Assembly (NCBI GenBank): GCA_031550725.1
Contig: JAVBOH010000002.1
Span: forward strand, 69,025-133,024
DNA from: UBA946 sp031550725
GTDB taxonomy: Bacteria; Bacillota; Clostridia; Oscillospirales; Ruminococcaceae
Length of the DNA stretch: 64,000 nt
Direction: 5' to 3'
Of this stretch, positions 1 through 7,838 are shown in pieces. The notes under the pieces were generated by a model that was not told the DNA's origin, ran no database searches, and saw only the letters and a list, made by a program, of their open reading frames with translations. How positions within the stretch are numbered: the first letter of the stretch is position 1; the number at the start of each line of letters is the position of its first letter. The position numbers and the translations under genes are program-made.

Positions 1-307
1 CTGCCGTTGATTTTTTGATAAATCCCCCCAAGTCGATTCTGCCAATTACTTTCCCATCAGCTTTATTTTCAACACACCAAGTAAAAACGGTTTTAGATTT
101 TAGCAGTCTGCCGTTAATGTTATTCAGCCAATTGGTGATATGTTTTTCATTATCATAGCTAAGTAATCCTCCGCCCAAGTAACGCTGTACTTCTGGTGTG
201 AAAACAAATGATAAATATTCATCCATATCCTCACGGCTGAATGGGTGTAATATTAGTCTACCTGTTTCAAGTACTGGAACTGATTTGAAATAATCGTTAA
301 ATTTCAT
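1..307 (-). CDS. GNAT N-acetyltransferase, RimJ/RimL-like (3' end outside window)
   Basis: The gene is read from an ATG at 307 with an AGGAGA ribosome site just upstream, and it runs off the left edge after about 102 codons. The visible part has the N-terminal layout of RimJ/RimL-type acetyltransferases: LETGRLILHPFSREDMDEY, then a helix pair, then a beta strand with CVENKADGKVIGRIDLGG where the central sheet begins. The acetyl-CoA loop (Q/RxxGxG/A) lies beyond the edge. These enzymes acetylate primary amines on small molecules, peptides or ribosomal proteins; the substrate is unknown here. An in-frame ATG at 325 exists, but the ribosome site lies inside that extension, so 307 is preferred. 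Confidence 0.8.
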   Translation of the reverse strand, partial: MKFNDYFKSVPVLETGRLILHPFSREDMDEYLSFVFTPEVQRYLGGGLLSYDNEKHITNWLNNINGRLLKSKTVFTWCVENKADGKVIGRIDLGGFIKKSTA

Positions 308-344
308 ATTGTTTCTCCTGTCCATTATATAAATTCTCTTCGTT

Positions 345-360
345 ACAAATTCAAATTTGT
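345..360. promoter_or_regulatory. Inverted repeat in promoter region of GNAT gene
   Basis: ACAAATT and AATTTGT are separated by 2 bases, just downstream of a TATAAT-like box on the minus strand. The position suits a repressor operator or a 5' stem. Function is inferred only from symmetry and position. Confidence 0.35.
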
Positions 361-397
361 TTAATTCATTATACCACATCATTGTAATAATATTTTA

Positions 398-2152
398 TTA
401 TAATTCAATAATTTTTTTAGCAATCACAATTGCTTCGTGTTCAGCTTCAAGCATTTCTGCTAACAATTCTGCTTGTTTAGAACGCATTTCTTTTGTCCAG
501 AATTTGCGTGCTTTTTCACCGTCAAGATATTCGCCACTGTCAAGCATAATATGAATTTGACTTGCTTTTTCGGAGATGTTTTCGAAAAGATTTGTAATAC
601 AATTCATTTCATCTGTCTTGTCATCAATTAAATTCTTATTGCCGTTAAGGTATACATATGCAGATTTTCTTGCATCATATAAAGCAAGTGTGCAGAATTG
701 ATTAACTGAAAAACGTCGAGCAAACTGTTCATTATCATTATTCTCATACCATGTATCATCAAGCAAATCACTGCACCATGTTTCATATGCTTTAAATCCC
801 AATTGATAACCACGGTTGATCTCTTGTTCACTACAGTCAATAAAAATCCTCAATGAATTTATTAAATTATCTTTATCTGTGGGAGGTATGGTTTCGTTGC
901 TGAAATAAGTGATAAGAAAAGGCCAGTTGTCCACAAAAAGATAGTCATATGGATTGTCTCTACCATGTTTAAAATCAGGATTGTTCAAAATTTCTGTATC
1001 ATACTTTGTACGACAGAATAAATCAGCTCCATCATCCTTATATCCGCAAATCACACCCCATTCATGAGTAACACGCAGATTTATAGCGAGGACAGGCATA
1101 TTACATCGAATATCACTTAGCATCCTTTTACGCACTTCAGAACGATTTTCTTTATCTACCCTGTTTGCAAATTCAGGTGTATATCCAAATGCTTTATATC
1201 CTGAAGTTGCATAATCATAAGCAACAAGTCCGTCAACAGAACTATAATCCCATCCAGGTGAACAAAACGCAAGTCTGTAGCATGCACCAGAAACACCCAT
1301 AACTTGCTCATATGTTGTTTTAACATTCATAGCCTGTAAAGCTGTAGTTAAAGCTGCACCCCATGAACATTCCATACCTTTTCCGAATTCAGGTATCATT
1401 GGAATATTAGGTATAAAATATTCATTGCTCGTTTGCCTTCTGAAAAGCTCTGTTTTATCAGAATTATATGCAATGCTTTCACCTTCTTCACAGGTTACAA
1501 GATGTATACCATCATTATTCATATAAACAAAAGTGAGGTAATCCTTATCGTCGCTAGACGGATCACTAGGAAATGATACATGATCAGCGTGATATTCATT
1601 CCAGTTAAAAACCTTGTAATGCTTGATTTTTTGAATAACATTGTAATATGACTTTTCTGTACCATATGATGCTGCAATAATTTCTGCTTTATCAGTTATA
1701 TTATAACCCTCAATTTTAGGATTGATAACGAGTGTTTTACCATTTTCAGTAAAAGTATAAAACACACCAAGTTCTGTTTGATATTTTACAATCAGATACT
1801 TTGGATGATTATTATTTATGGGGCAAGCGAGTGATAATGTACTTACTTCAATTTCAAGCGTATCATTTTGAATGAACTTATTTAAACGATTTGTTACATT
1901 GAAGCTCTCTAATCCATCACCATAAAATGCGGATAGAATTTGAATTTTGTTATTAGTTAATATTGAATCAATGCTTGTATCAAGTGCTTTTGCTAAAGAC
2001 GGAAGCAGAGATGTTTCGGGTAACGCACGTCCGTTTTCCCATTTTGATACTGCCTGTGGACTTACATTTAAAATTTCTGCAAGGCTCTCTTGAGTATAAC
2101 CATGTTCTTTTCGAAGCATTGATATTTGTTTACCGATTTTATATGTATCCAT
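398..2152 (-). CDS. XRE-family regulator fused to a papain/C39-like domain
   Basis: The first 60 residues are a clear Cro/cI-type helix-turn-helix (IGKQISMLRKEHGYTQESLA, then SPQAVSKWENGRALPE). The remaining ~520 residues are not a common regulator domain. A segment from about residue 255 has ECSWGAALTTAL, a His near residue 363 in THEWGVICGY and an Asp/Asn near 405 in FVDNWPF. This Cys-His-Asp order and the C-W-A helix are typical of papain-like folds such as C39 or BtrH-type domains, so a cysteine peptidase, acyltransferase or ligand-sensing domain is plausible (inference). The C-terminal helices (about 440-584) are unassigned. The length, 584 residues, is unusual for an XRE protein. It sits at the edge of the acetyltransferase array and has its own promoter with palindromes, which suggests autoregulation. 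Confidence 0.75.
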   Translation of the reverse strand: MDTYKIGKQISMLRKEHGYTQESLAEILNVSPQAVSKWENGRALPETSLLPSLAKALDTSIDSILTNNKIQILSAFYGDGLESFNVTNRLNKFIQNDTLEIEVSTLSLACPINNNHPKYLIVKYQTELGVFYTFTENGKTLVINPKIEGYNITDKAEIIAASYGTEKSYYNVIQKIKHYKVFNWNEYHADHVSFPSDPSSDDKDYLTFVYMNNDGIHLVTCEEGESIAYNSDKTELFRRQTSNEYFIPNIPMIPEFGKGMECSWGAALTTALQAMNVKTTYEQVMGVSGACYRLAFCSPGWDYSSVDGLVAYDYATSGYKAFGYTPEFANRVDKENRSEVRKRMLSDIRCNMPVLAINLRVTHEWGVICGYKDDGADLFCRTKYDTEILNNPDFKHGRDNPYDYLFVDNWPFLITYFSNETIPPTDKDNLINSLRIFIDCSEQEINRGYQLGFKAYETWCSDLLDDTWYENNDNEQFARRFSVNQFCTLALYDARKSAYVYLNGNKNLIDDKTDEMNCITNLFENISEKASQIHIMLDSGEYLDGEKARKFWTKEMRSKQAELLAEMLEAEHEAIVIAKKIIEL

Positions 2153-2197
2153 ATAAAGATTCTCCTAAATATTTATTTTCGGTAAACCGTCATTTAC

Positions 2198-2252
2198 CAT
2201 GTTCAGCTGACATGATTAGTATACAACAAATGACATAGAGATACAATGTATC
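2198..2252 (-). promoter_or_regulatory. Promoter and palindromic operators of the XRE gene
   Basis: On the minus strand TTGTAT (2246-2241) and TATACT (2223-2218) are 17 bp apart. The palindrome GATACATTGTATC (2252-2240) covers the -35 box. A second near-palindrome around TCAGCTGA (2198-2214) lies just downstream of the -10 box. Two symmetric sites straddling a promoter are what an autoregulated XRE repressor would use. Confidence 0.55.
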
Positions 2253-2599
2253 TTAGTTTATGTTTTGAAAATTACATCTCAACTGTGGGTTGTGTAAAGA
2301 TTAGGGTAATAAATTATGTACAATAAAACCTATTCCATATGGATAAATTTTTATATTTCAATTGTATTTTTTATTATAATAAGTTTTTTTCATTATACCA
2401 CTCCACCCCAAATAAATCAATAAAAATAAGAAAAGGAAAAAAATATTGAGTAAACTACAATCCATCCGTGAAAACTGGACAGAAATAACCGAACACTTTT
2501 GTTAGATAAATAAATACGGAAATTCATTATGAACTTCCGTATTTAAGGTTTATTAATTTAGAATTAAGTGTACTACAAATTATGTTCTATATTGCGAGG
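2253..2599. other. Intergenic stretch with a micro-ORF remnant and a terminator
   Basis: No full gene is visible. On the plus strand, TTG at 2446 after AAAGGA opens a 19-codon frame ending at 2505 (MSKLQSIRENWTEITEHFC). It has natural-looking composition and could be the start of a truncated gene. A hairpin of AAATACGGAA (2512-2521) and TTCCGTATTT (2535-2544) follows and may end transcription of the GNAT gene coming from the right. Confidence 0.4.
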
Positions 2600-3052
2600 T
2601 TACTCTTTAGTTAAATTAAGAGTTCTCCAAGTGTTAGTTTCATTTCCACCAAAAACTTTAAATCCAAGTGATTCATACAGCTTTTCTGCACCTATGTTTG
2701 CTTTTCGGTAGCTAATATTGACAGCCGGAACGCCAAGATTTTCTCGCATATATGCAATTATTAACAGCATAGCAGCTCTTCCATAACCTTTACCTTGATA
2801 ATGATAATCTATCATTAGTGGGTCAATATCGCCAACTACACCGTCTTCATATAATCCAGCACCTACTAAACCAACATAGTCATTATCAGCCTTTATAGCA
2901 AAGAGTTTATTTTTTAGTTCGTATCGACTAATACCAATCCAATATACATTGGGAACTGAAAAAAACGATTTTTGCTCATCACTGACAGATAGGTCGCAGA
3001 TTTTTAACCAGTTGTTTACATCCAACTCTTCTATTGTAACTTTTTTATCCAT
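2600..3052 (-). CDS. GNAT N-acetyltransferase
   Basis: A 150-residue single-domain GNAT protein. The acetyl-CoA loop is seen as IDYHYQGKGYGRAAM (Q/RxxGxG/A near residues 84-94), preceded by the beta-4 strand GVVGDIDPLMI and followed by the C-terminal NISYRKANIGAEKLYESLGFKVFG, the usual N...A..LYE..GF signature. The size and layout resemble spermine/spermidine or drug acetyltransferases of the PaiA/BltD type, but the substrate cannot be read from sequence. It is preceded by a leader peptide whose stem-loops can mask this gene's ribosome site (AGGAGAG at 3057-3063), so expression is probably controlled at translation. Confidence 0.85.
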   Translation of the reverse strand: MDKKVTIEELDVNNWLKICDLSVSDEQKSFFSVPNVYWIGISRYELKNKLFAIKADNDYVGLVGAGLYEDGVVGDIDPLMIDYHYQGKGYGRAAMLLIIAYMRENLGVPAVNISYRKANIGAEKLYESLGFKVFGGNETNTWRTLNLTKE

Positions 3053-3077
3053 AATACTCTCCTTAATTTACGGAGAG

Positions 3078-3128
3078 CTAAAATATAGTCACTCTCCGTG
3101 TGTAATTATTGATGCGTATATTTTTCAT
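3078..3128 (-). CDS. 16-residue leader peptide upstream of GNAT gene
   Basis: ATG at 3128 has an AAGGAG ribosome site (3144-3139) and encodes MKNIRINNYTRRVTIF then TAG. Its last codons form the left arm of a perfect 8-bp hairpin: ACGGAGAG (3099-3092) with CTCTCCGT (3077-3070). The right arm can instead pair through CTCTCC with GGAGAG of the downstream ribosome site (3062-3057). This is the arrangement of translational attenuators in front of antibiotic-resistance genes, where ribosome position on the leader decides access to the downstream start. The role is inferred; the pairing is directly visible. Confidence 0.6.
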   Translation of the reverse strand: MKNIRINNYTRRVTIF

Positions 3129-3243
3129 AAGACATCATCTCCTTAAATTTAAAATATCTATTTTAAACACAAGTAAACTTGTGGAATTCTAATTTGCTTT
3201 TATCACATTATCCTATTCAAATACTGCTAAGTGTGAATAGGTT

Positions 3244-4218
3244 TCATTTCAAAAACGATAAGTCAAGCAGTTCCTTATTTGCAATAATATCATTATATAA
3301 CCTTGATAATAGTTCAGATTGATTTTTCTGTAAATTATCCAAATCAAAGGATTGGCGATATGCGATATACAAAATTATATGACGAAGTTTCAAAAAGTAT
3401 GGAATTTGTTTATACCATGATTTATCAATATGATTTTCTTTGTTGTATCCATCCATAAAACTATTGAAAAATTGCTCAGGGTAATTTGTGTCTAGAATTT
3501 TATAAGGATTTTGATAAACAGCATAATATAAAACCATAGCTATATCATTTATATACCATGAATATTCCATATCATCAAAATCAAATACAGTTAAATTATT
3601 TCCACTAATGAAAAAGTTACCTTGATGGAAATCATTATGAATAATCCCATAATCATTAACCGAATGTGGTAATGATTTTAAGTGAGAAATAATTTTATTT
3701 GCACTCTGTACGATTTCGGGTTGACTTTGAGGAATAATTCTCAAACGTTCATTTTCATTCCAGTGTAGACGATATAAATTTGGACTTGGATTAAAATTCT
3801 TTGATAATTTATGCATTTTCCCCATAGTTTGTCCCCATTTGGTAAACAGCTCCGTATTCCACTGCTCATAAGTAGGACGGTTTCCTTCGGCTTTGACATA
3901 GCACCTTGCATAAAAATAGCCATCATCAGCTTTTATTTCTTCAATCATTCTTCCAAGTTTAGACTTTACAATGTTTGAAACTGGAACACCATTACTATAC
4001 ATATACTCAACAAACTCAATCTCAGAAGCAATTTGCTGTTTATCTTTTATACTGCTGTGCGTTATTTTCAAAATAAATTCACCTGCTTGATTTTCAAAAC
4101 AATAAACAAAGCTTTCAAAGCTGCCACAAGATACTAACATTCCATCAGGAACATCATATCGTTTGGCAAATTCGTTGATTACTTTGTCAGTAAGCATTTT
4201 TTGAATTTCTATAAGCAT
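3244..4218 (-). CDS. Phosphotransferase of the APH/choline kinase family
   Basis: A 324-residue protein with the aminoglycoside phosphotransferase fold. The catalytic loop is IIHNDFHQGNFFIS (HxD...N, near residues 190-203) and the metal-binding motif is VFDFDDMEYSWYINDIA. The N-lobe lysine is probably in GEFILKITHS. Proteins of this kind phosphorylate aminoglycosides, homoserine, choline or other small alcohols. SWYINDIA and the length resemble the Pfam APH group used for homoserine kinase type II and spore-coat CotS-like proteins as much as true resistance enzymes, so the substrate is open. The start is supported by AGAGGG 6 bp upstream. It is the only kinase in an array of acetyltransferases. 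Confidence 0.8.
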   Translation of the reverse strand: MLIEIQKMLTDKVINEFAKRYDVPDGMLVSCGSFESFVYCFENQAGEFILKITHSSIKDKQQIASEIEFVEYMYSNGVPVSNIVKSKLGRMIEEIKADDGYFYARCYVKAEGNRPTYEQWNTELFTKWGQTMGKMHKLSKNFNPSPNLYRLHWNENERLRIIPQSQPEIVQSANKIISHLKSLPHSVNDYGIIHNDFHQGNFFISGNNLTVFDFDDMEYSWYINDIAMVLYYAVYQNPYKILDTNYPEQFFNSFMDGYNKENHIDKSWYKQIPYFLKLRHIILYIAYRQSFDLDNLQKNQSELLSRLYNDIIANKELLDLSFLK

Positions 4219-4250
4219 GGCATTCCCTCTTTATATATTCTATCTAAAAA

Positions 4251-4811
4251 CTAATAATATTTCTTTAAAATGTCATCATCCCAAATGTGAGCCTCCACGT
4301 ATTTGAGATGATCGTTGATAGGTTTATCGGTTGGATAAATTCCACGTTTAAAATCATATTCTACATGTGGAGGATATCCATGACGTTGAATAACCTCTAA
4401 AATTTCATCTGCAAAATATACTTTATTCCAATATTCCTCTGTGCTGAATAAATTAGGATTTAGTATCGCAAAGGAATCGCCATATGTAAAAGAAACCGTC
4501 AATGGATCAAATTCATTAAGTGGGATTTTTATAACAGCAGGATTCTCATAAGCCGATTCCCATTGATGATGTTCGCCAAGAAACATATAAATCGGATTAT
4601 TTCTTTTAGGTTGACCGCCATGTGAAATAAATAAATCATGTAATTTTTTATCTCGCTCATATCTCTTATTCAAAAAGCCCTCAATGTCAGGATTATGAAA
4701 TTTTCCAGCAGCTTTTTGAGCAGTAAGAATTTTTATTGAATCTTCAATAGGAAGTGATGTGATCATTATAAAAGGACCGAAATCTTTTTCGTAATAATGA
4801 TACAAAAACAT
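4251..4811 (-). CDS. Uncharacterised protein, 186 residues
   Basis: I do not recognise the family. The protein is soluble-looking, with no signal peptide or membrane segment, rich in aromatic residues, and opens MFLYHYYEKDFGPFIMITSLP. A conserved-looking core includes NPIYMFLGEHHQW, a C-terminal HGYPPHVEYDFKRGIYPTDKP and YVEAHIWDDDILKKYY. The start at 4811 is chosen over an in-frame ATG at 4826; both lack a strong ribosome site. It sits 32 bp upstream of the phosphotransferase and is probably co-transcribed with it, so a role in the same modification or substrate pathway is possible but unproven. Confidence 0.65.
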   Translation of the reverse strand: MFLYHYYEKDFGPFIMITSLPIEDSIKILTAQKAAGKFHNPDIEGFLNKRYERDKKLHDLFISHGGQPKRNNPIYMFLGEHHQWESAYENPAVIKIPLNEFDPLTVSFTYGDSFAILNPNLFSTEEYWNKVYFADEILEVIQRHGYPPHVEYDFKRGIYPTDKPINDHLKYVEAHIWDDDILKKYY

Positions 4812-4895
4812 TTTAACACCACACATTCTATAATTTTGTGTAACAATAAATCAACCATAAAACAAAAAGGAGCAATTCATATTGAGCATGTCATA

Positions 4896-5432
4896 CTATG
4901 CTATTATATAATCATCCTTGTTAATTGCAAATTCTAATCGGTCTTTCATAACACCATCATGATATACTGCTTTAATCCGTTCACCTTCTTTTCTAAAACC
5001 TGACCTCTCTAACACCTTACGGCTTGCATCATTTTCTTTATGGCAGCCTGTATTAATGCGAATACAATCATCTTTTGTGAAAGCAAATTCAATAACTTTT
5101 TTTGCAGCTTCAGGCATATATCCATGCTTATGGAATTCAGGTAACAGCATATATCCTAAATGAACTATTTTACCCAATGGCGTAGTTTCAACAATTGTGT
5201 AGCCAATACTACCCATGAATTTTCCAGTTTCAACATCACAAATACAAAAATAGTGTCCGTCTGAATTTGTTAGACTATTCTTCAGATATTTTTCTGTATC
5301 TTCAATGCTGTTACATAAAATATCATCTAAATAATACATGGTTTCCTTATCTGACCAAAGACGATGCATATCGTTCAAATCTGTTTCTTTATAGTCACGT
5401 AATATGAGCCTGTTTGTTTCCAGTATTGTCAT
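4896..5432 (-). CDS. GNAT N-acetyltransferase, RimJ/RimL-like
   Basis: A 178-residue acetyltransferase of the RimJ/RimL group: LETNRLILRDYKETDLNDMHRLW at the N-terminus, FMGSIGYTIV strand, then LGYMLLPEFHKHGYMPEAAKKVIEFAF with the acetyl-CoA loop and NTGCHKENDASRKVLERSGFRKEGE, the usual N..S..VLEK.GF motif. The acetyl-CoA loop reads HKHGYMPEA, so the canonical R/QxxGxG is relaxed to HxxGYM. RimJ/RimL homologues acetylate N-terminal or aminoglycoside amines; the target is unknown. The gene starts 15 bp after the stop of the preceding GNAT gene with GAGG at its ribosome site, so the two form an operon. Confidence 0.85.
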   Translation of the reverse strand: MTILETNRLILRDYKETDLNDMHRLWSDKETMYYLDDILCNSIEDTEKYLKNSLTNSDGHYFCICDVETGKFMGSIGYTIVETTPLGKIVHLGYMLLPEFHKHGYMPEAAKKVIEFAFTKDDCIRINTGCHKENDASRKVLERSGFRKEGERIKAVYHDGVMKDRLEFAINKDDYIIA

Positions 5433-5447
5433 TATGTAACCTCCGCA

Positions 5448-6014
5448 TTACCAACAACCTTCTTCTTTACCATAATGAAATTTATGATTTGTGGTAAGTA
5501 TTTTTTCAGCTAATGCTATATCGTTTAATCCCATTATCATAACATCATTTTCAATTTGTTCGTTGCCTAATGAATTGATATAATAAGCTTCTCTATATAG
5601 AAAAGCAAATCCTAAACTTTCATAAAATTTGTATAAGGTTTCCTCTCTGCTTATAAATAAACAAGCAACATCAACACCAATTTCATATGACATTTTCAAT
5701 GTTTTTTCTGTTAATTCACGAGCATAACCTTTTCCACGATATTCAGGCATTACAGCTAATCCACCTAAACCACCAATGTAATAATTTTGTCCGTCATATT
5801 CTGAAAGTCTTTTATAAAGAAAAGCATTACCTACAACCTTATCATCATCCAAAAGTAAAAACACACCTAATTCTACTGCACCAAATGGATGTGAAGCTTC
5901 CTTATTTGCTATTATTTCAGCAGATGATATTCCAAAACAAATTTTCTCTATAACATTCAACATATCTTGTTGAACTACGGTTATTTCATTTTTAGGGATA
6001 TATTTTATTTCCAT
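5448..6014 (-). CDS. GNAT N-acetyltransferase
   Basis: A 188-residue GNAT protein. The diagnostic part is GGLGGLAVMPEYRGKGYARELTEKTLKMS (about residues 82-110), with a perfect RGKGYA acetyl-CoA loop. Then comes CLFISREETLYKFYESLGFAFL. The N-terminal 50 residues (GISSAEIIANKEASHPFGAVELGVFLLLDDDKVVGNA) form the substrate side and contain no motif I can tie to a substrate. The start is supported by AGGAGG 7 bp upstream. It is first of a two-gene unit with the RimJ/RimL-like gene and differs from it enough that the pair is not a recent duplication. Confidence 0.85.
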   Translation of the reverse strand: MEIKYIPKNEITVVQQDMLNVIEKICFGISSAEIIANKEASHPFGAVELGVFLLLDDDKVVGNAFLYKRLSEYDGQNYYIGGLGGLAVMPEYRGKGYARELTEKTLKMSYEIGVDVACLFISREETLYKFYESLGFAFLYREAYYINSLGNEQIENDVMIMGLNDIALAEKILTTNHKFHYGKEEGCW

Positions 6015-6055
6015 TATGACCTCCTAAAAAATTGTTATATGTATCCATGTTTAAA

Positions 6056-6520
6056 TTAATGTAATTCTAACTCAAAAAACAATTCAGCAAAATCATTACT
6101 ATTATATTTTGGCACTTCATGAAAGCCAAATTTACGCATTAAATGCTGTGATGCATTTCTGTCATTTCGTGTATCAGCACAAATTTTATTAAACTTATTA
6201 TCTTTAGCAAACTTTACAGCAATTCCAAATAATAAATCGCCATATCCCTTACCTTGTTCTTCTGACAAAACATATAAACGCTTGAGTTCTGCTGTTTTAT
6301 TCTCAAAGTCTATCATACGAATAGCTACTGTACCAATTAATTTATTAGTTTCATACAGACACCAAAAGCATCCATTTTTCATATATTCATTTGGAATATT
6401 AACAATATCAAAATGCCTTCCATTTGGTTCGAATTTCCAGCCTAAATCTTCAAAAACTTTCTTATAAAATTCTTCTATATCATCTTGCATATTCGTATTA
6501 TATATCATTAATTCTGCCAT
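6056..6520 (-). CDS. GNAT N-acetyltransferase
   Basis: A 154-residue GNAT protein: KRLYVLSEEQGKGYGDLLFGIAVKFAKDN carries the QGKGYG acetyl-CoA loop, and CADTRNDRNASQHLMRKFGFHEVP is the C-terminal beta-bulge region. The arrangement ELKRLYV after a strand that interprets as GTVAIRMID matches small single-domain acetyltransferases of metabolites or drugs. The ATG at 6520 is chosen because AGGTGG lies 8 bp upstream; an in-frame GTG at 6532 overlaps that ribosome site. It is separated from the hydrolase gene by 32 bp on the same strand. Confidence 0.82.
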   Translation of the reverse strand: MAELMIYNTNMQDDIEEFYKKVFEDLGWKFEPNGRHFDIVNIPNEYMKNGCFWCLYETNKLIGTVAIRMIDFENKTAELKRLYVLSEEQGKGYGDLLFGIAVKFAKDNKFNKICADTRNDRNASQHLMRKFGFHEVPKYNSNDFAELFFELELH

Positions 6521-6552
6521 TATAAACACCACCTAATTATAAAATTATATTG

Positions 6553-7485
6553 CTAATTATTCATGCCATTTTCAATAACCCATTCGGTAATAAATTCAAA
6601 TCTCTCTTTAGTCAAAGCATGTTCTCCTGAATATCTCATATGACACAGGTTATTAGCAGCATTATATTTTTCATATGAAGATTTTGACTGCTCGACAATA
6701 TAATCAGCATCCTTTGAATACTTATCATTATTAGCAGATACAATTAACAAGCGTCTTGGTGCTATAAGTCGTACTAAATCCTGTATATCATATTGTGGAT
6801 AAAAATTCGGAATTACGCTTGCCATTTCTATCCCCACATTATTCATCATTCGATTTTTATATGTACATGCACTTCCACTAGCACAGCTATAGCTTATTCG
6901 TTCATCAAGTGCAGTTAAAAATAGTGCGGTATTTCCACCATATGAATGACCTAATGTACCAATTCTTTTGTTATCAATGAATTCTAAATTTGATAATAAT
7001 GTAATACAATTCATGGCATCGAGCAATACTTTTCTCATTAGATTATCACCCTTGACAATACGATAACATAACTCATTATAGTGCTGTAAAAAATCATTGT
7101 CATTTGGCAGTGGGGTTGTACCATGTCCGTTAATTCGTCTTTCTTCAAAGCATATCGAATCAGGAGCAAGCACAACAAATCCTTTTTGTGCTAAGACAGG
7201 TCCAAAAGCTTGCAGTGGATTTCCTGACAAACCACAAACCTCACTTTTCCCTAAATGCCGTTCACTATTATGTTGGTGATTTATTAACACAGCAGGATTA
7301 TTTCCTATAATATCAGGAATAAGCAGGTACGCGATAACCTTATCACCATATGAATCAAATTCTATATACTGTCTTGTATAGCCATCTTCTTTTGTAGATA
7401 CAATTATATTATACTCGATTTTATCTAGTAAATCGTTTTGCTTTATTCCAATTATTTCGGATATGCTGTTTCTTAAATTTGACAT
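6553..7485 (-). CDS. Alpha/beta hydrolase, dienelactone hydrolase/acetyl xylan esterase-like
   Basis: A 310-residue alpha/beta hydrolase. The nucleophile elbow GTLGHSYGGN places Ser at residue 181, the catalytic His is probably H289 in SGEHALTKER, and the acid is probably the Asp in VSANNDKYS near 253. The region PAVLINHQHNSERHLGKSE and GFVVLAPDSICFEERR matches the dienelactone hydrolase/abhydrolase_7 group of about 300-330 residues, which often deacetylate sugars or hydrolyse drug esters. No signal peptide is visible, so it acts in the cytoplasm. A hydrolase that removes acyl groups beside several acetyltransferases is suggestive, but no shared substrate can be shown. It is divergently transcribed from the NurA operon. 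Confidence 0.8.
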   Translation of the reverse strand: MSNLRNSISEIIGIKQNDLLDKIEYNIIVSTKEDGYTRQYIEFDSYGDKVIAYLLIPDIIGNNPAVLINHQHNSERHLGKSEVCGLSGNPLQAFGPVLAQKGFVVLAPDSICFEERRINGHGTTPLPNDNDFLQHYNELCYRIVKGDNLMRKVLLDAMNCITLLSNLEFIDNKRIGTLGHSYGGNTALFLTALDERISYSCASGSACTYKNRMMNNVGIEMASVIPNFYPQYDIQDLVRLIAPRRLLIVSANNDKYSKDADYIVEQSKSSYEKYNAANNLCHMRYSGEHALTKERFEFITEWVIENGMNN

Positions 7486-7527
7486 GTAATCACCACTTTA
7501 TATATAAATCCTTCGTTTGTTTATAAC

Positions 7528-7556
7528 ATTATATCACTCAAACTTAGTAAAATCAA
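7528..7556 (-). promoter_or_regulatory. Promoter of the alpha/beta hydrolase gene
   Basis: TTGATT (7556-7551) and TATAAT (7533-7528) lie 17 bp apart on the minus strand, about 40 bp upstream of the start codon. Confidence 0.55.
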
Positions 7557-7712
7557 CCTTGAATATACAATTTGGTGTTTAATATATAACAAAACAAAGT
7601 AGAAAATTATATTTATTGGTGCACTAAAGAAATAATCATTTTTATTAACTTAAAATTCATCTATTTATTTTAGTCAAATATTACAAATATTCAAGCAATT
7701 CTAAGAAATATA

Positions 7713-7808
7713 TTGAAATATATACTAAAATGCAGTATAATGTAATAGTATGTAGATTTATAAAGCACTATAATTGGAATAAACTGATTTATTCCATATT
7801 GCAATATG
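7713..7808 (+). promoter_or_regulatory. Promoter and two operators of the NurA-HerA operon
   Basis: TTGAAA (7713-7718) and TATAAT (7736-7741) are 17 bp apart. Downstream of the expected start lie a 9-bp inverted repeat TGGAATAAA/TTTATTCCA with a 4-base loop (7775-7796) and, overlapping its end, a perfect 14-bp palindrome CATATTGCAATATG (7795-7808). Both lie between the transcription start and the ribosome site at about 7826, where a bound repressor would block elongation, or where the first could form a stem in the mRNA. No regulator gene is encoded within the operon. The rest of the 7486-7838 gap shows no gene. Confidence 0.6.
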
Positions 7809-7838
7809 ATTATCATTACAAATTTGTAGGAGTACATT

